Source of the DNA: Leishmania donovani
Lineage: Eukaryota; Euglenozoa; Kinetoplastea; Trypanosomatida; Trypanosomatidae
Length of the DNA: 64,000 bases
Reading direction: 5' to 3'
Assembly: GCF_000227135.1 (NCBI RefSeq)
Contig: NC_018247.1
Span: forward strand, 480,487-544,486
Made by a program: the position numbers and the translations under genes. Positions 42,731 through 55,622 of this stretch are shown here, one piece after another. Position 1 is the stretch's first letter. Every line of letters begins with the position of its first letter. The notes beneath the pieces are model-generated. The model was not told the DNA's origin and did no database searches. It was given only the letters and a program-made list of their open reading frames with translations.

Positions 42731-43104
42731 GGCAGCCGCAATGACGCCGTCTAGTCGGCCCCGTTGGTTTCACGCTATCTGGGGTGATTAGCACGCTGGT
42801 GGACACGCATGCCCAACTGACGAGGAGGAGGATTCACGTTTCTTTTTTTTTTTTCAATTTAAGTTGCATATGCTGACGCGGTGCTCTCGCTGTCCACGAA
42901 TCTTTACCGTGGAGCAAGCACACACACACATATATATATATATATCGAGTCGCACACAAGTTGTTGGACTCTCTTGCTTGGCGGTGAAACGGGTGGAGAG
43001 GCGAGTATTTATTTTAATTGCCTATTTGAAGTACGTTTCTCGTGTTTCCATTCCTCACCTTCCACCCACCCCGCCCTCTGTATGGTTATATGTTCTCTTA
43101 TTCT

Positions 43105-43139
<35 letters not shown>

Positions 43140-45374
43140 CGGGAACTACACACTTTTCCGTAGAAGCTCCTTACCTTTCGACTGTCGTGAAAGCGCACAC
43201 CGCCTTGTGTGCCTTGCATGTCTAACGCCGTCTCAACGTGCAGAGATGTGCACCAACGCACACGCATTTTCTGCTTGCCTTTGCTGCCCACGTATCTCTC
43301 TCTCTCTCTATGGGTCACCTCTGTATCAGGCTTGGTCATGTTGTTTTTTTTTCTTTCCATTTTTTTCTGTGTGTTCAACGGAGCCACCGGCGCAACTACC
43401 TCAGTAGCAGCACGAGCAGCAGGAACAATCCCCGTTGCGGTTCTGCGTTACTCTTTTCTTTCCTGCTCCTCCGGCCACCACCACCACCACCACCCCTCCC
43501 CTTTCCCCTTCCCCTACTTCTCTTACCCCTTCAGCCCCACTCTCTGCTGAATGTGTGCATGTACATGTGCGCACTGTTTGCTTTCTCTTCTTCTTTTCCA
43601 GTGTAAACCGAGAGCACGAAAAGAAGGTACTGCGTGACCCCCCCTCCCTTGTCGACCTCTCCCGATCCTTCCTCGGACGCATTGCGAAACGCGTTCGAGG
43701 ATGACAGTTCATCTTCGCTTGTTGCTTTCTTCCTGTCTCACTGACTGTTGTTGTTTTGGGGGTGGGGGAGGGTGCATGTGTATCGGGAAAAGGAACTGTG
43801 GCGAAGACTCCTACGACTACCCCAATGTCGCCCTTCTTTTGCTCTTTCACCCATGCCCACAGACATCCCCCGTCCCTTTCGCTCTCTCCTCGATGACACA
43901 GCACAAAACTCGATCATTTTCAATTGCCTGTTGGGACTTTGTGTGTGTATGTGTTGCTTATTTATACTCTTCCTTCTTTGGATGTGCGTTTGGTTGCCTT
44001 TGTCCCTCCCTTCCTGTCCATGAGATCAGCTTGGTAAAAACGGGGAGGTAGGGGTGGGGGGCTTGGGCACGGGCGAGCATGGACACGAACGTCACGTTAC
44101 TTTTTCGTTCTCTCCTGCAATAACACACTCACGCGCATATCTCTCTGGCGCCAAGATCCACTTCCCATCTTTCTTCTGTTGCGTTTACACGCCTCGCGTA
44201 CGACCTGTTCCTTCCTGTTTCCTTGTGCCTGCACCTCTGTTCGCTTGTGTGTGTGTGTGTGTGTGTGTAGATCGCAAACACGATTATGTAGGCTATGTAT
44301 ATTCACCGGTGGAGAGCCCTCGCTCACACAAGCGCATGCCCGTGCAGCTGCGGGGGTCGTTCTTTTATGTGGTGTGCACCTGCGTTCCCCCTTCATCTTC
44401 AAACTCAGCACAGTACATGCACGTGCACACACAGCCGCGCCTTCTGTTCACCTCCTCTATACCATGTACACCCGAAGCTCGCCTACGAGTGATACAAAGA
44501 GGAGCGGTCCGTATTCGACACGAAAGTGAAACCATTGTAGTTGGAGTTGGGTTTCCGCGACGACCACCCTTCAACCGCTGCTTTCCCGCAGGTCGTGCGA
44601 TGGTGTATCCTTGTGTGTATGTATGTATGTGGGTGTGGGTGTGTACCCTTGCATTGTGCTCACTCGCCTCTGCACTGATATGTTGTGGTGCGCCAAAATC
44701 CAAGTGAAAACAAAGAAGTCATCGCTTCGCGCGTGGTGTGCTTTATCCTTTATTTGCTCGCTTGTGCGGGTCTACACAGCTGAAGTGTTTTCTGCGTGTA
44801 TGTGTGCGCTAGCGGTACTGTATCTTAATCGTGGGTGTGGCGAAAAAGGGGAGGAGAGGAGAGAGCTGTCCATCACAGAAAGAATGATGGTGTGGGGACG
44901 TTGGGTTTCTTCTCTGGTGTACTCTCGTCTCCATGGGATATGGGAGATGGCGATGCGGCGACGCTCTCAATGACGCGCGTAGATTTTGTTTGCCGCCTTC
45001 GATGGTCTGTGGATCACAACTTAAATGTGAAGGGAGAATCGGTGTCCCTCCTCTCGCTTGTTTGTGAAAATCGGAGTGCAATGGAGGCAATGCTGGGATG
45101 CGGCATGTCGCTTAGGTGCATTCTCCTCCACACACTCGCCGAAGTACTTGCACCCCGCCATTGTTGTTTTTTGTTCGCCGTCTTTCCCCGTAGTATATTT
45201 CTCTGCTGGTGTCGCGCCCCCTCTCCCTCCACCACCTCACATATCAAACCGCCAGCGGGGCTCATGCGCAAGATGATGACAGCGAGATGGGGGAAGGCTT
45301 TGTGTGTGTATGTGTTCTTTCGACGTGAGTCTATGTCTGTGCCATACATTACGAGGTCCTACCCCACTTAACAC
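42731..45374. other. Gene-free region after the esterase-like gene
   Basis: I see no coding sequence. There are (TA)n at about 42930-42947, (GT)n at about 43107-43138 and 44247-44270, CCACCA runs near 43480, T runs and pyrimidine-rich stretches. This may include a long 3'UTR. Confidence 0.6.
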
Positions 45375-45709
45375 CGCGCTAGGGTGCTGCGCCGACTCAG
45401 TCGTCGGAGAGCACGGCCCCCTGCCTCGGACTCTACCCACACACCTCTCGCTCCGCAGGTCGCCTCACCGCTGCTCCCGCATCATGCCGGTCGCCGCCTG
45501 GTGCATCCTCCCCTCGGGGTGCCTCAGGCCTCCCCCACACCGCTGTAGGCAGCGCGAGGGCCGGGGGTGGGATATGCGCTCGCGTCACGCTGACGCTCTG
45601 CCTGTCACGTGGATGGCGCAGACGTGTTCACTGCCGGGAGTCGCTGTGACCCTCCCTACGCCGTAGCTGCTGGACCCTGAGATACGGCGCGCTGAGGTGC
45701 CCACCGTCA
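45375..45709 (+). repeat. Dispersed repeat copy B, truncated and internally deleted
   Basis: It begins inside the family at CGCGCTAGGGTGCTGCGCC, so the 5' part is missing. It follows copy A closely to GCGCAGACGTGT, then lacks the middle of the 3' half, and rejoins the family at GGACCCTGAGATACGGCGC. It belongs to the long-form type because it keeps the CGACTCAGTCG segment. Confidence 0.8.
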
Positions 45710-47500
45710 AACAGGGTGTGGAACAAGCTGCACCAAAGAGTCAAATACAAAAAAAAAACGATGTGGAGGAATTTGGGAATGTTCTTCGTGGCCAGAGTGC
45801 CAATCAGCTGTTTGTGCACACGCGCATGACCCTTCTTCATTCAGACGCGTATGGGGCGATGCACACCAGCGGCGGTACCCAGCACCTGGGCGCGTGTTTC
45901 TTTCTTCTTCTACATCGCTGCGAGGCAAGCGAGGTGTACAGGAACGAGTACCAAAATCCAATGGCGGGCAGTGCATCATCGTCCCTCACCTTTTTTTCCC
46001 TTTGTTGTCTGCCTGTTTCAGCAACCTTCCCTGGTGAACACAGGAGTGGAAAAGGGTGGCAATGGTGACCAAAGTGGGGACAATAACGACCCCACGGATG
46101 TGTAAAACGCCAGGGGCGTCTGCAGCCACGCATATCACATGAATGCGCTCACATAAATGGCCAACGCAGGCGTGCGGTGTCTTTTTTCCCTACTCTTCCC
46201 CTTCCCCTCATCCCTATCCCCTTCGGCGCCTCACCTACCGGACGCTGGGCCGCTGGCTTCATTCTTCGCGTGCGAGTGCACGCGCTCTCCCGACGACACC
46301 GTTGCTGTTCGCGTGTTCTTCAGCGGTAGGGCCCTTTTTGCTTTCATTTTTTATGCGTTTTCTCCTCTCTCTGTCTGGGTGGTGTGTGTGGGTGAGTGTT
46401 GGTGTGCTATCATACTTGAGTACGTGTCCTCTCACTGCGTGATGGCACTGCTCTCTCCTCTTTTCTTCGCTTTCTCTGGGGTGTGTAAGTCAGAAACTTA
46501 AGAGCAGCAAGCTGAAAAAAAAAACTCATAACATGTGCAAGTGCGGGACGAGGGGGGGGAGCGGCAGTGGTGGCGGTTGACGCGCGCTCACCCTCTCCTC
46601 TACTCCCCCAGACACCTACACAGGCTCGGTCACGTGCACTTTTTTCTCTCGGCACCTCGTCTCTCGTCGGTGGTGCAGCAGCCCCGTTTCTTATTCATGG
46701 AAGAGGAAGGCAGGAGTGGGTGGCGCAGGATGGAGGGCTGTTGCTTCCGCCCCTCTTTTGGTACAGGGTCTCCTACGCGGTTCCCTTTTCAGTCTTGGGG
46801 TCACGCGGAGAGAGCGGTGCGCCGGCATGCGAGGACGAAGGAGAGCTGTGAAGTTGTGTGTATGTGTATGTGTGTACGGGGTGCCAGTCATGCGAATACC
46901 TTTCTCCTGTGGTTGCAGTATCCTTGTGATGTACACATTGTCGAATGACAAGGATGCGAAGCTTCCTGCCCTGGAAGATGAGTGTGGGGGGGAGCTTCAG
47001 TCTGCACCACTCGCTCAGCAGCAAGCTTTTTTTTCACCGCAAAAAGAGGTGCACGATGAGCTGCCCCACAGTGCTGCCTCTTATCAGCTTCCACTTGCCC
47101 TCTCTGACCCCTGACCTTTTCCTATGCGGGGGGGTGTGCGTCCACATGCACGTCTCCACTCTCTCTCCTCCCCTGACCGACGGGAAAGATCAACTATCAC
47201 AACAGCGCCCATCGGAATTCGCAAGGGGTTTGGCATCTCTCAATAATAACGAAACGCACATTCACAATACGCATTACCGCCACCTCCACTCTTCTCTCTG
47301 TGCCTCTCTCACTGCCACCTCACCTGTCCGACAGACTCTCCCCCTTATCCCTACGTCCCGACACCAAATGCGCAGTTAAACTCGCTTATCAGCATTGCGC
47401 ACACGCGCAGCATACACTCGCCCACTCCTCCCTCTATCGTGTTTTCTTTTGTCGACCACCATAAAAAACGTACTTCGTCTTCTCTTTGTACCACCCCCCT
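45710..47500. other. Gene-free region between repeat copies B and C
   Basis: No gene is supported. Pyrimidine-rich stretches alternate with mixed sequence, and A and T homopolymers of 8-10 bases occur. Confidence 0.55.
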
Positions 47501-47938
47501 CGTGACGTGTGGACCCCGCTCAGTGCGCCGTATCTCAGGGTCCACTACCCACGCACTGTGTGGTGAAGCCAAGCAGCCCTCCCCAGCCCTATCCCCTGCC
47601 GGATGCAGAACCACCTCTGGTGGTGACACGGCCAGGCCCTGGATGGCGTTGCGTTGGAGCGACCTGCGACAGTGGGTCAGCGTACACGTCTGTGCCATCC
47701 ATGTGACAGGCAGAGCGCCAGCGTGACGCGAGCGCATATCCCACCCCCGGCCCTCGCGCTGCCTACAGCGGTGTGGGGGAGGCCTGAGGCACCCCGAGGG
47801 GAGGATGCACCAGGCGGCGACCGGCATGATGCGGGAGCGGCGGTGAGGCGTGTCTAGGGCTGCTTCTCACCACGCGATGTGAGGCCTGTGACAGGCCTGG
47901 CCGAGTGGTGTTCAGCGCATGCTCTGCGCCAGAATGGG
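47501..47938 (-). repeat. Dispersed repeat copy C, short form, SIDER-like
   Basis: In reverse orientation it runs from CATTCTGGCGCAGAGCATG to GTCCACACGTCAC. Relative to copy A it lacks the about 90-base CGACTCAGTCG segment and has a different segment (AGGCCTGTCACAGGCCT) near the 5' end. It differs from copy E at only a handful of positions across about 435 bases. Confidence 0.85.
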
Positions 47939-48089
47939 CAAGTTAAAGCAAACAATCTTTTTACGGACCTCATCCGTGGCGATGCGGTCCAGCAAAGTGC
48001 TTAGGCTTCATTCGCTCGGCCATTACCTGGCCGACTTTCTCCACAGCAAATTCGGCGCAAAACTCAACCAGTTGCCGACCACGGAGGGC

Positions 48090-49035
48090 GAAGATGTCAC
48101 TCACAACAGCAATGGCGGCGGGCACTGCGCACTTCGCACCGGCGTTTCCGGGAGCCGCATCGGTGTTCATTAAAGACACAGTGCAGACGTACGCGTATGT
48201 CATGGAGGTCAACACAGATGCCCTCGCTCCCTATCCCCCCATCGGCACGGCTACTGTCGTCCGGTCAACTACACCGATGTTCCACCGCCGAATATGCAGA
48301 GCTGCTGCTTCTCCAAGTGTTATCACACGGAAAGCGGGTCGATGGCGCGAAGCTACTTCCACTCCTCCGAGACTGGTGCGGTGGAGAACCTTCCTACGGG
48401 ACGACCTCCCTCGCACCACATGTCGAGCAGAGCAACACAACGCTACCCTGCGCCCTACCTCCAGAACGGCCTCGGCGGAAACGAAAGCGAATTGGTTTAT
48501 CAGGGCAAGGTGAACATCGCCGACGCCAAGATGACAGAGATGATCATCTCTATGGACAACGGTATGATGTACGACGACGACGACGTACTGGATCCGCTCG
48601 GCTACAAAAGGGGACTGGACCAGGACGTGATATCGTACATGGATGCTAGTTACCGCGTCTTCCCCGAGGGCGCCGACCACATCATGGTTGGCCTCCCCAT
48701 GAGATCGGCCCAGGCTACATGCGCAGCCATGCAGCACTCAGAGTTGCTCCCGGCCGTTGGTATCCTCTGCAGCTTATTGCAAATTGAAACGCAGACTTCC
48801 AGGAGGGGTGTGCTTCACCAAGCTCGGGCGAACCCACATCCGCACCACGAAGCCATGAAGTTCGTTTTGCGCGCCATCGTCGATGCGAGTCGCTCCCGCC
48901 CCCTCCAACCTTTGACGGAAGCAGAGTTCCCGACGGGATCATGTTCAGAGAGGGCGCCCGGAAGACATACAACGGCCAGACGCGCCGCCAGCAGGTGCGG
49001 CGCATGTGCGCCATCCACTTTCCACCGCTTTCTTA
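48090..49035 (+). pseudogene. Decayed copy of the esterase-like gene
   Basis: Similarity to the intact gene at 41471 runs across at least three reading-frame segments. VNYTDVPPPNMQ matches ANYIDVPPPNPN; SRATQRYPAPYL matches SATRRYPVLYL; YQGKVNIADAKMTEMII matches VQQGKVNVIADNLIADGKMTEMII with a short deletion; and ISYMDASYRV matches IPYVDNHYRT. A further frame change after about 48930 gives TYNGQTRRQQVRRM, in place of the terminal IYAGSHSWQVWRQ, so the His is lost. The nucleophile elbow reads GLPMRS. At least two frameshifts plus an eroded 5' end mean that it cannot encode the full protein. The decay is old enough for many substitutions, so this is not a recent assembly duplicate. Confidence 0.8.
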
Positions 49036-51600
49036 CGCGAGCCGCAGCACCCGGCGGGGTTGGAATCCACGATGGAAAGGTGGCCCCACCACCCCACCCG
49101 CGCATCCCGGCGCGGTTTTTGCCGCCGCCCCCGGGGAGGGGGGGGGCGGGGACGCCGCGACCAAAACACCCCCGCGCGCCACCGGCCCACACCCGAAACC
49201 AGCCAGCCAGACAAAACGCCCCGCGAAAAGGCCTGGAAGCAGCCGCCACCCCCCCCCCTCGACAGCGGGCAGCATACCGCCAGCGCGCCACGGCCACGCA
49301 ACCAGCAGCCGGCAGCAATCCAAGAAAAAAAACCGTGCTTTAAGGTGTTGAAAGAAACTTTTTTTTGGCAAGCGGTGTTCCGAATCACCTCCGCCAAACG
49401 TCCTTCCGCGGCGTCGGCTGAGAACCCGCGGTGGAGCCAGGCGGCGTCAAGGAGAACGGCGCAAAACAGAGGAAGCCCCCGGATGGCAGCAAAAGGCGCC
49501 CGAGTTGAATAACAATGAGTGCACCAAGCCGGCGGGGGTTCGGAATTCGAGCGGGCGAAGAGGCAGGCGAACAGCGGCCCCGGCGCAGAAGCCTTTTACC
49601 CTCGCTAGAAAAACCAAAATGGGCCCCCAACACCCAGAGCAGCTTCTTTTGTGCCATCGATGTCGCCCACGCGGAAAACCAACAGCACCGGAAAGCCCCC
49701 GGAAAGAGACCAGCGAGCGCCTTACCGTCGCGGTGGGCTTGCGACCCCTTTCCCTTTGGCCGCGGAGAATTCCACGAGCCCATCGCGGCAGCTACGAGCA
49801 CCCCCGACGCCCATGTTGCCGCCCATCATCTGAAATTTTCATCACCCCGCAAGCCGCAAGCACAGCCACCGCCCCGCACGGAAGAAGCCCCATGCGGAGA
49901 TCCCTGTACAGGATGGGAAGCGCTTCCAAGCCGAAAGCGCCGACACCAGCAAAAACAAAAGCACCCCCCCCCCACCACCACCACCACCACCACCAAAAGC
50001 ACCGGCTGGCCCCAGCCAACCCCTGACGAGGGGGAGGGCCTCCCGCAAACGACCCCTTTCCGGCTTTTCCACGAAAACCTTTTCATGAAAGCTTCCAGCA
50101 AAGTCAGAAGCTCTTTGCGGGCTTTCAAAAGCACACTGTGGTTCCCCAGCATTCACAAACAGAGTTAGAAAACGCCTGGGAATACGCAGGCGGCTATTTA
50201 ACCCTCGCTGTCCCGTGAGGCTCTTGCCGGCGTACCGAAACGAGGCCCTGTGGCCCCCCACCCCGCCCTGAAAAGTTTAGTCCCCGGATGCAACATCCCG
50301 GCGCCAAACCGCAAACGCAGCCAGCGTTCTTATTGCGAAAGGTGGTCGTGGAACAGTGGGCACAAAAACAGCGCAATTAAGCCGGGGCGGCTATACGTTT
50401 TCGGCGCTGAACCGCGACAGCCCCACCTCTATTCAACCAGCCCGCAAACAAACCGCCGGCCCTACTGACAACAACGAGCCCCGCGCAGGCGGAAGCGCAT
50501 AGGGGCAAGGGCCCCCTTTTTTGCCGACCGCCCCGCGCATGCCCCCCGCGCCGACCCGCCCCCCCCCCTCATACGCCCCGAACACCGCCGCCGCCCAGCG
50601 GCGAAAAAAAAAGATAACCGAAGCAGCGCGGGCTTTTTCCAATGGCATTAGGAGTCTTAAAGACTTTGGCTGGTAGCCCTGGCTTGGAAAAAAAACGTGT
50701 TTTCCCCCATCTTTTCTACCGAGATAATTCTTGGCACTCGCCGGGCACCAGGGGACAGGGTTTCCAGAAGCTTTGCGGCCCCTTTCAAAATCACAAAGCC
50801 AGCTTTTTCACAACGCCAAAACCCCAAGCTCTACAAAACGAGGTGGGAACCCAGCATACCTTTGGAAGGCAGCTCATCTCGCTCGAAAAAGGAAAGCGGC
50901 CCGCTACACCCGCCAACCCCGGGCCGCCCGGGCTGCCACAGGGCAAAACACTTCCTCCTTTTAGGGTTGAGTTGATCTCCCCCACGGTGGCAAACCAGCC
51001 CCTATGCAGCGTTTTGCGGCAGTAACATGCGACGGCAGCCGTGCTTTTTCCGCGCAGGCCGTCAAAAAAATGCAAACGAGACGTGTAAGCGCCCCGGCCC
51101 CCCCCCCCGCTGGTGTGGGAGGGGGGGGTGCAGGGGTCACCCGAAAGCGGTTCAACACCAGAGAAAACGCCAGAGGCGGGCAGCCAACGGGCCGGCGGCT
51201 TTTTCGAAAAGACGATGCCCAGACAATTGTGTTGGTGCCTTGCCGTGGCGTGTGTTTACCGGCCCTTCACGCAGCAAAACAGGGCATGAAGAGAGAGAGC
51301 CGAGGCGGCTTGGCGCCTTATGGGTGGCAGACGCCCCCGATGAAGAATCGCCTGGCATTTGGGAAGAAACGAAGACCAGCGCACCGCAGGGCGGCCATCT
51401 TTCACCGGGAAACACGGCCTGTAGTTATCCACGCCAACTGTAGGGAAACTGATTCAGCAGCTTTGGTATTCTTCACGCCAACCTCCCGAAGAGGAAGTTA
51501 AGCTGAACCAAAGGTCTTCACACCCGGGGTTGCGCTACATAAAGACCTTTGGGGGCCGCGGAAGGCCGGCGCACGCCTCCTAAAAAACGTCAAAATGAAA
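49036..51600. other. Block of odd composition, no gene recognised
   Basis: The plus strand is strikingly poor in T and rich in C and A at first (about 49060-50300), with many runs of 6-10 C, A or G. Later parts have frequent AAAA, CCCC and TTTT clusters. Short open frames occur in several phases at once, which is expected from such composition and not from genes. Either the DNA is unusual or the underlying sequence is of low quality with inflated homopolymers. Confidence 0.5.
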
Positions 51601-52593
51601 TAAGGAAGGCCGGTGGGCTGGTTTGCTTCCGACAAATCTCGCCACTTTCACTCCCGTTTTCTTTATGCAACCCCGGGTCTGGCAACTGATGCGGAAAGAC
51701 CCGCCAAAGCGGTCAGTGCAGTCAAGTTCCCCGTCCAAAAGCAAGATATCCACCAAAAACCCTCATATTTTTCACAAAAGTGTTTCCTGTGGGGTCGATT
51801 TTGGCTCTTTCTCGCTCGGCGCCCCCGACCATCAATTTTTACCACAAACAATAAGCCATTGCGCCAAAACATCGGCGAGGGTTCGTTTCTGGCCTTTCTT
51901 TTGGTTGTTGGGGCTGTAAAAAAATGTGCTGAACAATGGTTGTTTTTCATGTTGACGCATATTCGCACCAATTGCAAAGATTATACCGGGACTTCGCACT
52001 TTTTTAAAGTAAAATCGTTGCATATGTGAATTTTTTTTGCTTTCCGAAAAGGGTAGTGCAGGCACATTACCGTGACTCCTTTTTTCGCCTTTTATAATGC
52101 AGAGGTCCTGTGTAATGCTTTTCTGCATCTTCAGCGGGAGCTGTGGGAATGACAGTTTGCCGCGTCAAACCCCCGTGCGCCACAGGAACGGTTTTGTCTC
52201 ACACCGAAAACTTCTCAGATTCGGCATTTTTTTCGCGCATCGGCTCTATGGGGCCGCAGATCTCGAACCGAATCGATTAAAATGCTGAATCGTTTTATTC
52301 TTTGATATGTGGACAACTCGCGGCTTCCCTGGGCAGACAAAATGGTCAGTCGTCTCCATAATTCAAAGCAGAATGAATGCGATAAATTTCGCAGTTTTCT
52401 CTGGAGAACAGTTCTTCAGACGGATTTGTGACAACTTGCTGCATCATACTTTTGGCATGGAAGCATTTGTAGCAAAGTTGAAAAATTCTGTAATTTTGGG
52501 TGTTTCTCCTCACTTTTTGGCTGCCCTTTTTCGCCAACTAGATAGACTTAAACGGCCTTTTCCACCAAGGGAAGTGCCCTGATTAGCTTTTTG
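51601..52593. other. T- and A-rich unassigned DNA
   Basis: I see nothing recognisable. It is visibly richer in A and T than the gene-bearing parts and leads into repeat copy D. An open frame of 138 codons at 51613-52029 has no feature that supports coding. Confidence 0.5.
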
Positions 52594-52990
52594 CCTCCAT
52601 GTTCATTTTGCCGCAGAGCATGCGCTGAACGCTCGGCCGGGCCTTTCGCAAGCCCCAGATCGCGTGGCGCAAAGCAGGGGTGGGCACGCGCTAGGGTGCT
52701 GCGCCGACTCAGTCGTCGAAGAGCACGGTCCCCTGCCTCGGACTCTGCCCACACACCTCTCGCTCCGCAGGTCGCCTCACCGCCGCTCCCGCATCATGCC
52801 GGTCGCCGCCTGGTGCATCCTCCCCTCGGGGTGCCTCAGGCCTCCCCCACACCGCTGTAGGCAGCGCGAGGGCCGGGGGTGGGATATGCGCTCGCGTCAC
52901 GCTGACGCTCTGCCTGTCACGTGGATGGCGCAGACGTGTACGCTGACCCACTGTCGCAGGTCGCTCCAACGCAACGCCATCCAGGACCTG
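52594..52990 (+). repeat. Dispersed repeat copy D, long form, 3' truncated
   Basis: It starts at CATTTTGCCGCAGAGCATGCG, keeps the long-form CGACTCAGTCG segment, and breaks off after GCCATCCAGGACCTG. In copy A the family continues for about 135 bases beyond that point. Confidence 0.85.
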
Positions 52991-55184
52991 ACGGCTGATA
53001 ACAGTAGGAATACATGGGCTTGACTTTCGGCAGTAAGTGGGTAAGTTTCTCTTTCGCCCTGGCCGGGGGTCGGTGGTTGCAGTGGGGGGCCCCAAGTGCT
53101 GCGGGTAGTGTGGTTTGTTGTGGCGGTTTGAAAGTTTTCCCCTTCATGGGTTGTGCGAGCCTGGAAGAAAATGCAGCCAGGTGAAGGCTACGGAGTTGTT
53201 TTTTGCGACGGATGTTTTCCATGCGGGAGAGGAAGGCGAGGTGAATCTAGCGGGGCGCTGCTGCACGTGTGCTGGCCCCGAAGGCGTCGGTCGGAGAAAG
53301 GGCCTTAAGTAAAGCTGTTTCTTGGGAGACCTCTTGCTGCACGGTCTTGTCACTTGGGGTTGAAAAGACGGATGGTTTGTGTGAAGTGGGGATCAGGCCG
53401 ACGGAGGGGCTGGAGGTGGTTGTGGTGTGTGTGTGTGTATGGGGGGGGGAGGGCAACGCAGAGAGGTATGCCGTGGTCTCACCGCCGCGATAAAAGTCAT
53501 GTCTGCGGGCTGTTGTGAAGGGCTGATTCAATCGGGAACAGTGAGAGGGTCTGGGATGCTGAATGCGTGAGTTGTAATTTTAGGCGTGAAGCCTGGATAG
53601 CAATGTAACTTAGTAGCCCACGTGTTGGGAAAGGAGAATCTCTTTCCCTTCAACTGCCTGTGCAGGTCTTTTTTTTTTTCGCAGAAAAAGTTTCACGTGG
53701 TGATTGTACTGAAGCGCAAAAGTTTCCATGGAGCAATGCGGTGGCTGGGCGGAAGCATATATATATATATATATATATATGTATATGTTGCGTATGCTGT
53801 GTGCTCTGCGGGTATTCGTCCACAGTGCTGCAGTGTAGATTAACAACCGCATTTTTTATGAGCTGTGTGTAAGGCAGCTATTTTTCATTATGATCGCTCA
53901 AAGTTTTGAGCTGGCGCCGACTGGCTCAAAATAAAAAAGCGATTCAGTTCGAAGAACAGGGTTAATGAGAAAGAGAGTTGTTTATCGAAACAACTCTCTC
54001 GAGAGTCGCTTTTTCCTGAGTCTTGAGTAGGTGTTTGTTCGCTATTGCTATACTTGAGAAATACAGGAAGTAAAGCGCGCGGACGGAAAAAAGACAGATG
54101 CGCGTTTGACAGTGAGGTCCACTTGTGGATACGGCGGGACTGCGTCTACAATAGAGAGTATTCATAGAAAAACAGTCGACCCAAAACATCTTCAGTCTGC
54201 GTCATCAATTGTTTCTTGTGTGGAGTGCTCCTTGTAAGGCAAACACGAAGGCTGGGCGTAGTACGTTCCGATTTGCTTGTACTTGTGTTCGCACACTTTC
54301 GTGCTCTCATCCAATAGTTGGGTGTATTCATCATTTTGGTCTTTTGCGTCACATTCTCTGGCCCTCACAGACAAGGACAACAGGAGGATCATAGTTGTGA
54401 AACAAAGAAGATCTCAGCTCCTATTTTGCAATTCAAAGAGCACGCGACGTTTTTTTTTTTCGCAGTAGATATAACTATGAGTCGTTTTCGGGATTGCATT
54501 CAAAGCATGACTTCTCGAAAAGAGTTTTAAATATTTTATGTGGCGCTGTGAAAGCTCGCTGCGGATTGTTTTGCTCGCTATTCTTCAGCGTTTTGCCGGT
54601 GATCGTGAATTACTTGATCTTTTCCCGAAAGTTTTCGGATTGTTGACTGACATCATTTTTCCAGGGTGTAGAAACAAGACTTAAATTCCACAGACTTTGA
54701 GTTTAAGCTCGATCGTAAGTGCTTTTTCGTTGCTAAGGTCTTGTGCTGCAAGCTACTACCGTTTAACTTGTTCAAATCGATCAATATATAGGATTTCTTT
54801 TTCCACCTTTATCATATTACACGATGCGCTCCCCGTTAAGTGATCAACGTTGTGTTTACTAATTGTCTTTTTTTATTGAATTTTGTCAAGCAGCTGCACC
54901 TTGCAGCGCGGTCACCAACATTTGAAAGTTTCTTCATGACTGGAAATACGAGAAAGTCTTCTATCAATCGTGTCTGGTTTTCCGCCTTTTTCAATAGTGA
55001 GAAACTGAGCAAACCTTTCGAGTAAAGGAGTCGAAAAACGTTTCTTTTTGAAATACAATCCTTGAAAATAGTTGTTTCCTTTTCCGTGATATTCTTTTGC
55101 TTGGAAACATCAAGGTTGAAAACAAAGCTCGTTTACACGCACTTCACCTAAGTTTTTCTTTTCTGTGTGATCCACTGCATCCAT
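52991..55184. other. Region between repeats D and E, turning A+T-rich
   Basis: The first about 450 bases are G/T-rich; after about 53530 the sequence is clearly A+T-richer than elsewhere. It has an (AT)n run (about 53756-53780), A and T runs and a near-perfect inverted pair around AAACAACTCTCTCGAGAGTC at 53988-54007 (GAGAGTTGTTT precedes it at 53971-53981). No frame looks coding. Confidence 0.55.
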
Positions 55185-55622
55185 GACGACGTGTGGACCC
55201 CGCTCAGTGCGCCGTATCTCAGGGTCCACTACCCACGCACTGTGTGGTGAAGCCAAGCAGCCCTCCCCAGCCCTATCCCCTGCCGGATGCAGAACCACCT
55301 CTGGTGGTGACACGGCCAGGCCCTGGATGGCGTTGCGTTGGAGCGACCTGCGACAGTGGGTCAGCGTACACGTCTGCGCCATCCACGTGACAGGCAGAGC
55401 GTCAGCGTGACGCGAGCGCATATCCCACCCCCGGCCCTCGCGCTGCCTACAGCGGTGTGGGGGAGGCCTGAGGCACCCCGAGGGGAGGATGCACCAGGCG
55501 GCGACCGGCATGATGCGGGAGCGGCGGTGAGGCGTGTCTAGGGCTGCTTCTCACCACGCGATGTGAGGCCTGTGACAGGCCTGGCCGAGTGGTGTTCAGC
55601 GCATGCTCTGCGCCAGAATGGG
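55185..55622 (-). repeat. Dispersed repeat copy E, short form, SIDER-like
   Basis: It is the same short form as copy C and almost identical to it over the full length. Both also share GGGCAAGTT just outside the CATTCTGG end, so either the element extends a little further or the two copies arose as one duplicated segment. Confidence 0.85.

Noticed and set aside
51613..52029. 138-codon open frame in the unassigned region
   Set aside because: Its composition is not like genes here, and no motif or acceptor context supports it.
52664..53023. Repeated open frame (MPVAAWCILPSGCLRPP and so on) in several repeat copies
   Set aside because: The frame is open because the copies are nearly identical and GC-rich. 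It is broken differently in B and D, and no start or domain supports a protein.
53756..53780. (AT)n run as an origin or centromere element
   Set aside because: A short dinucleotide run alone is not evidence; similar runs occur at 19380 and 42930 in ordinary spacers.
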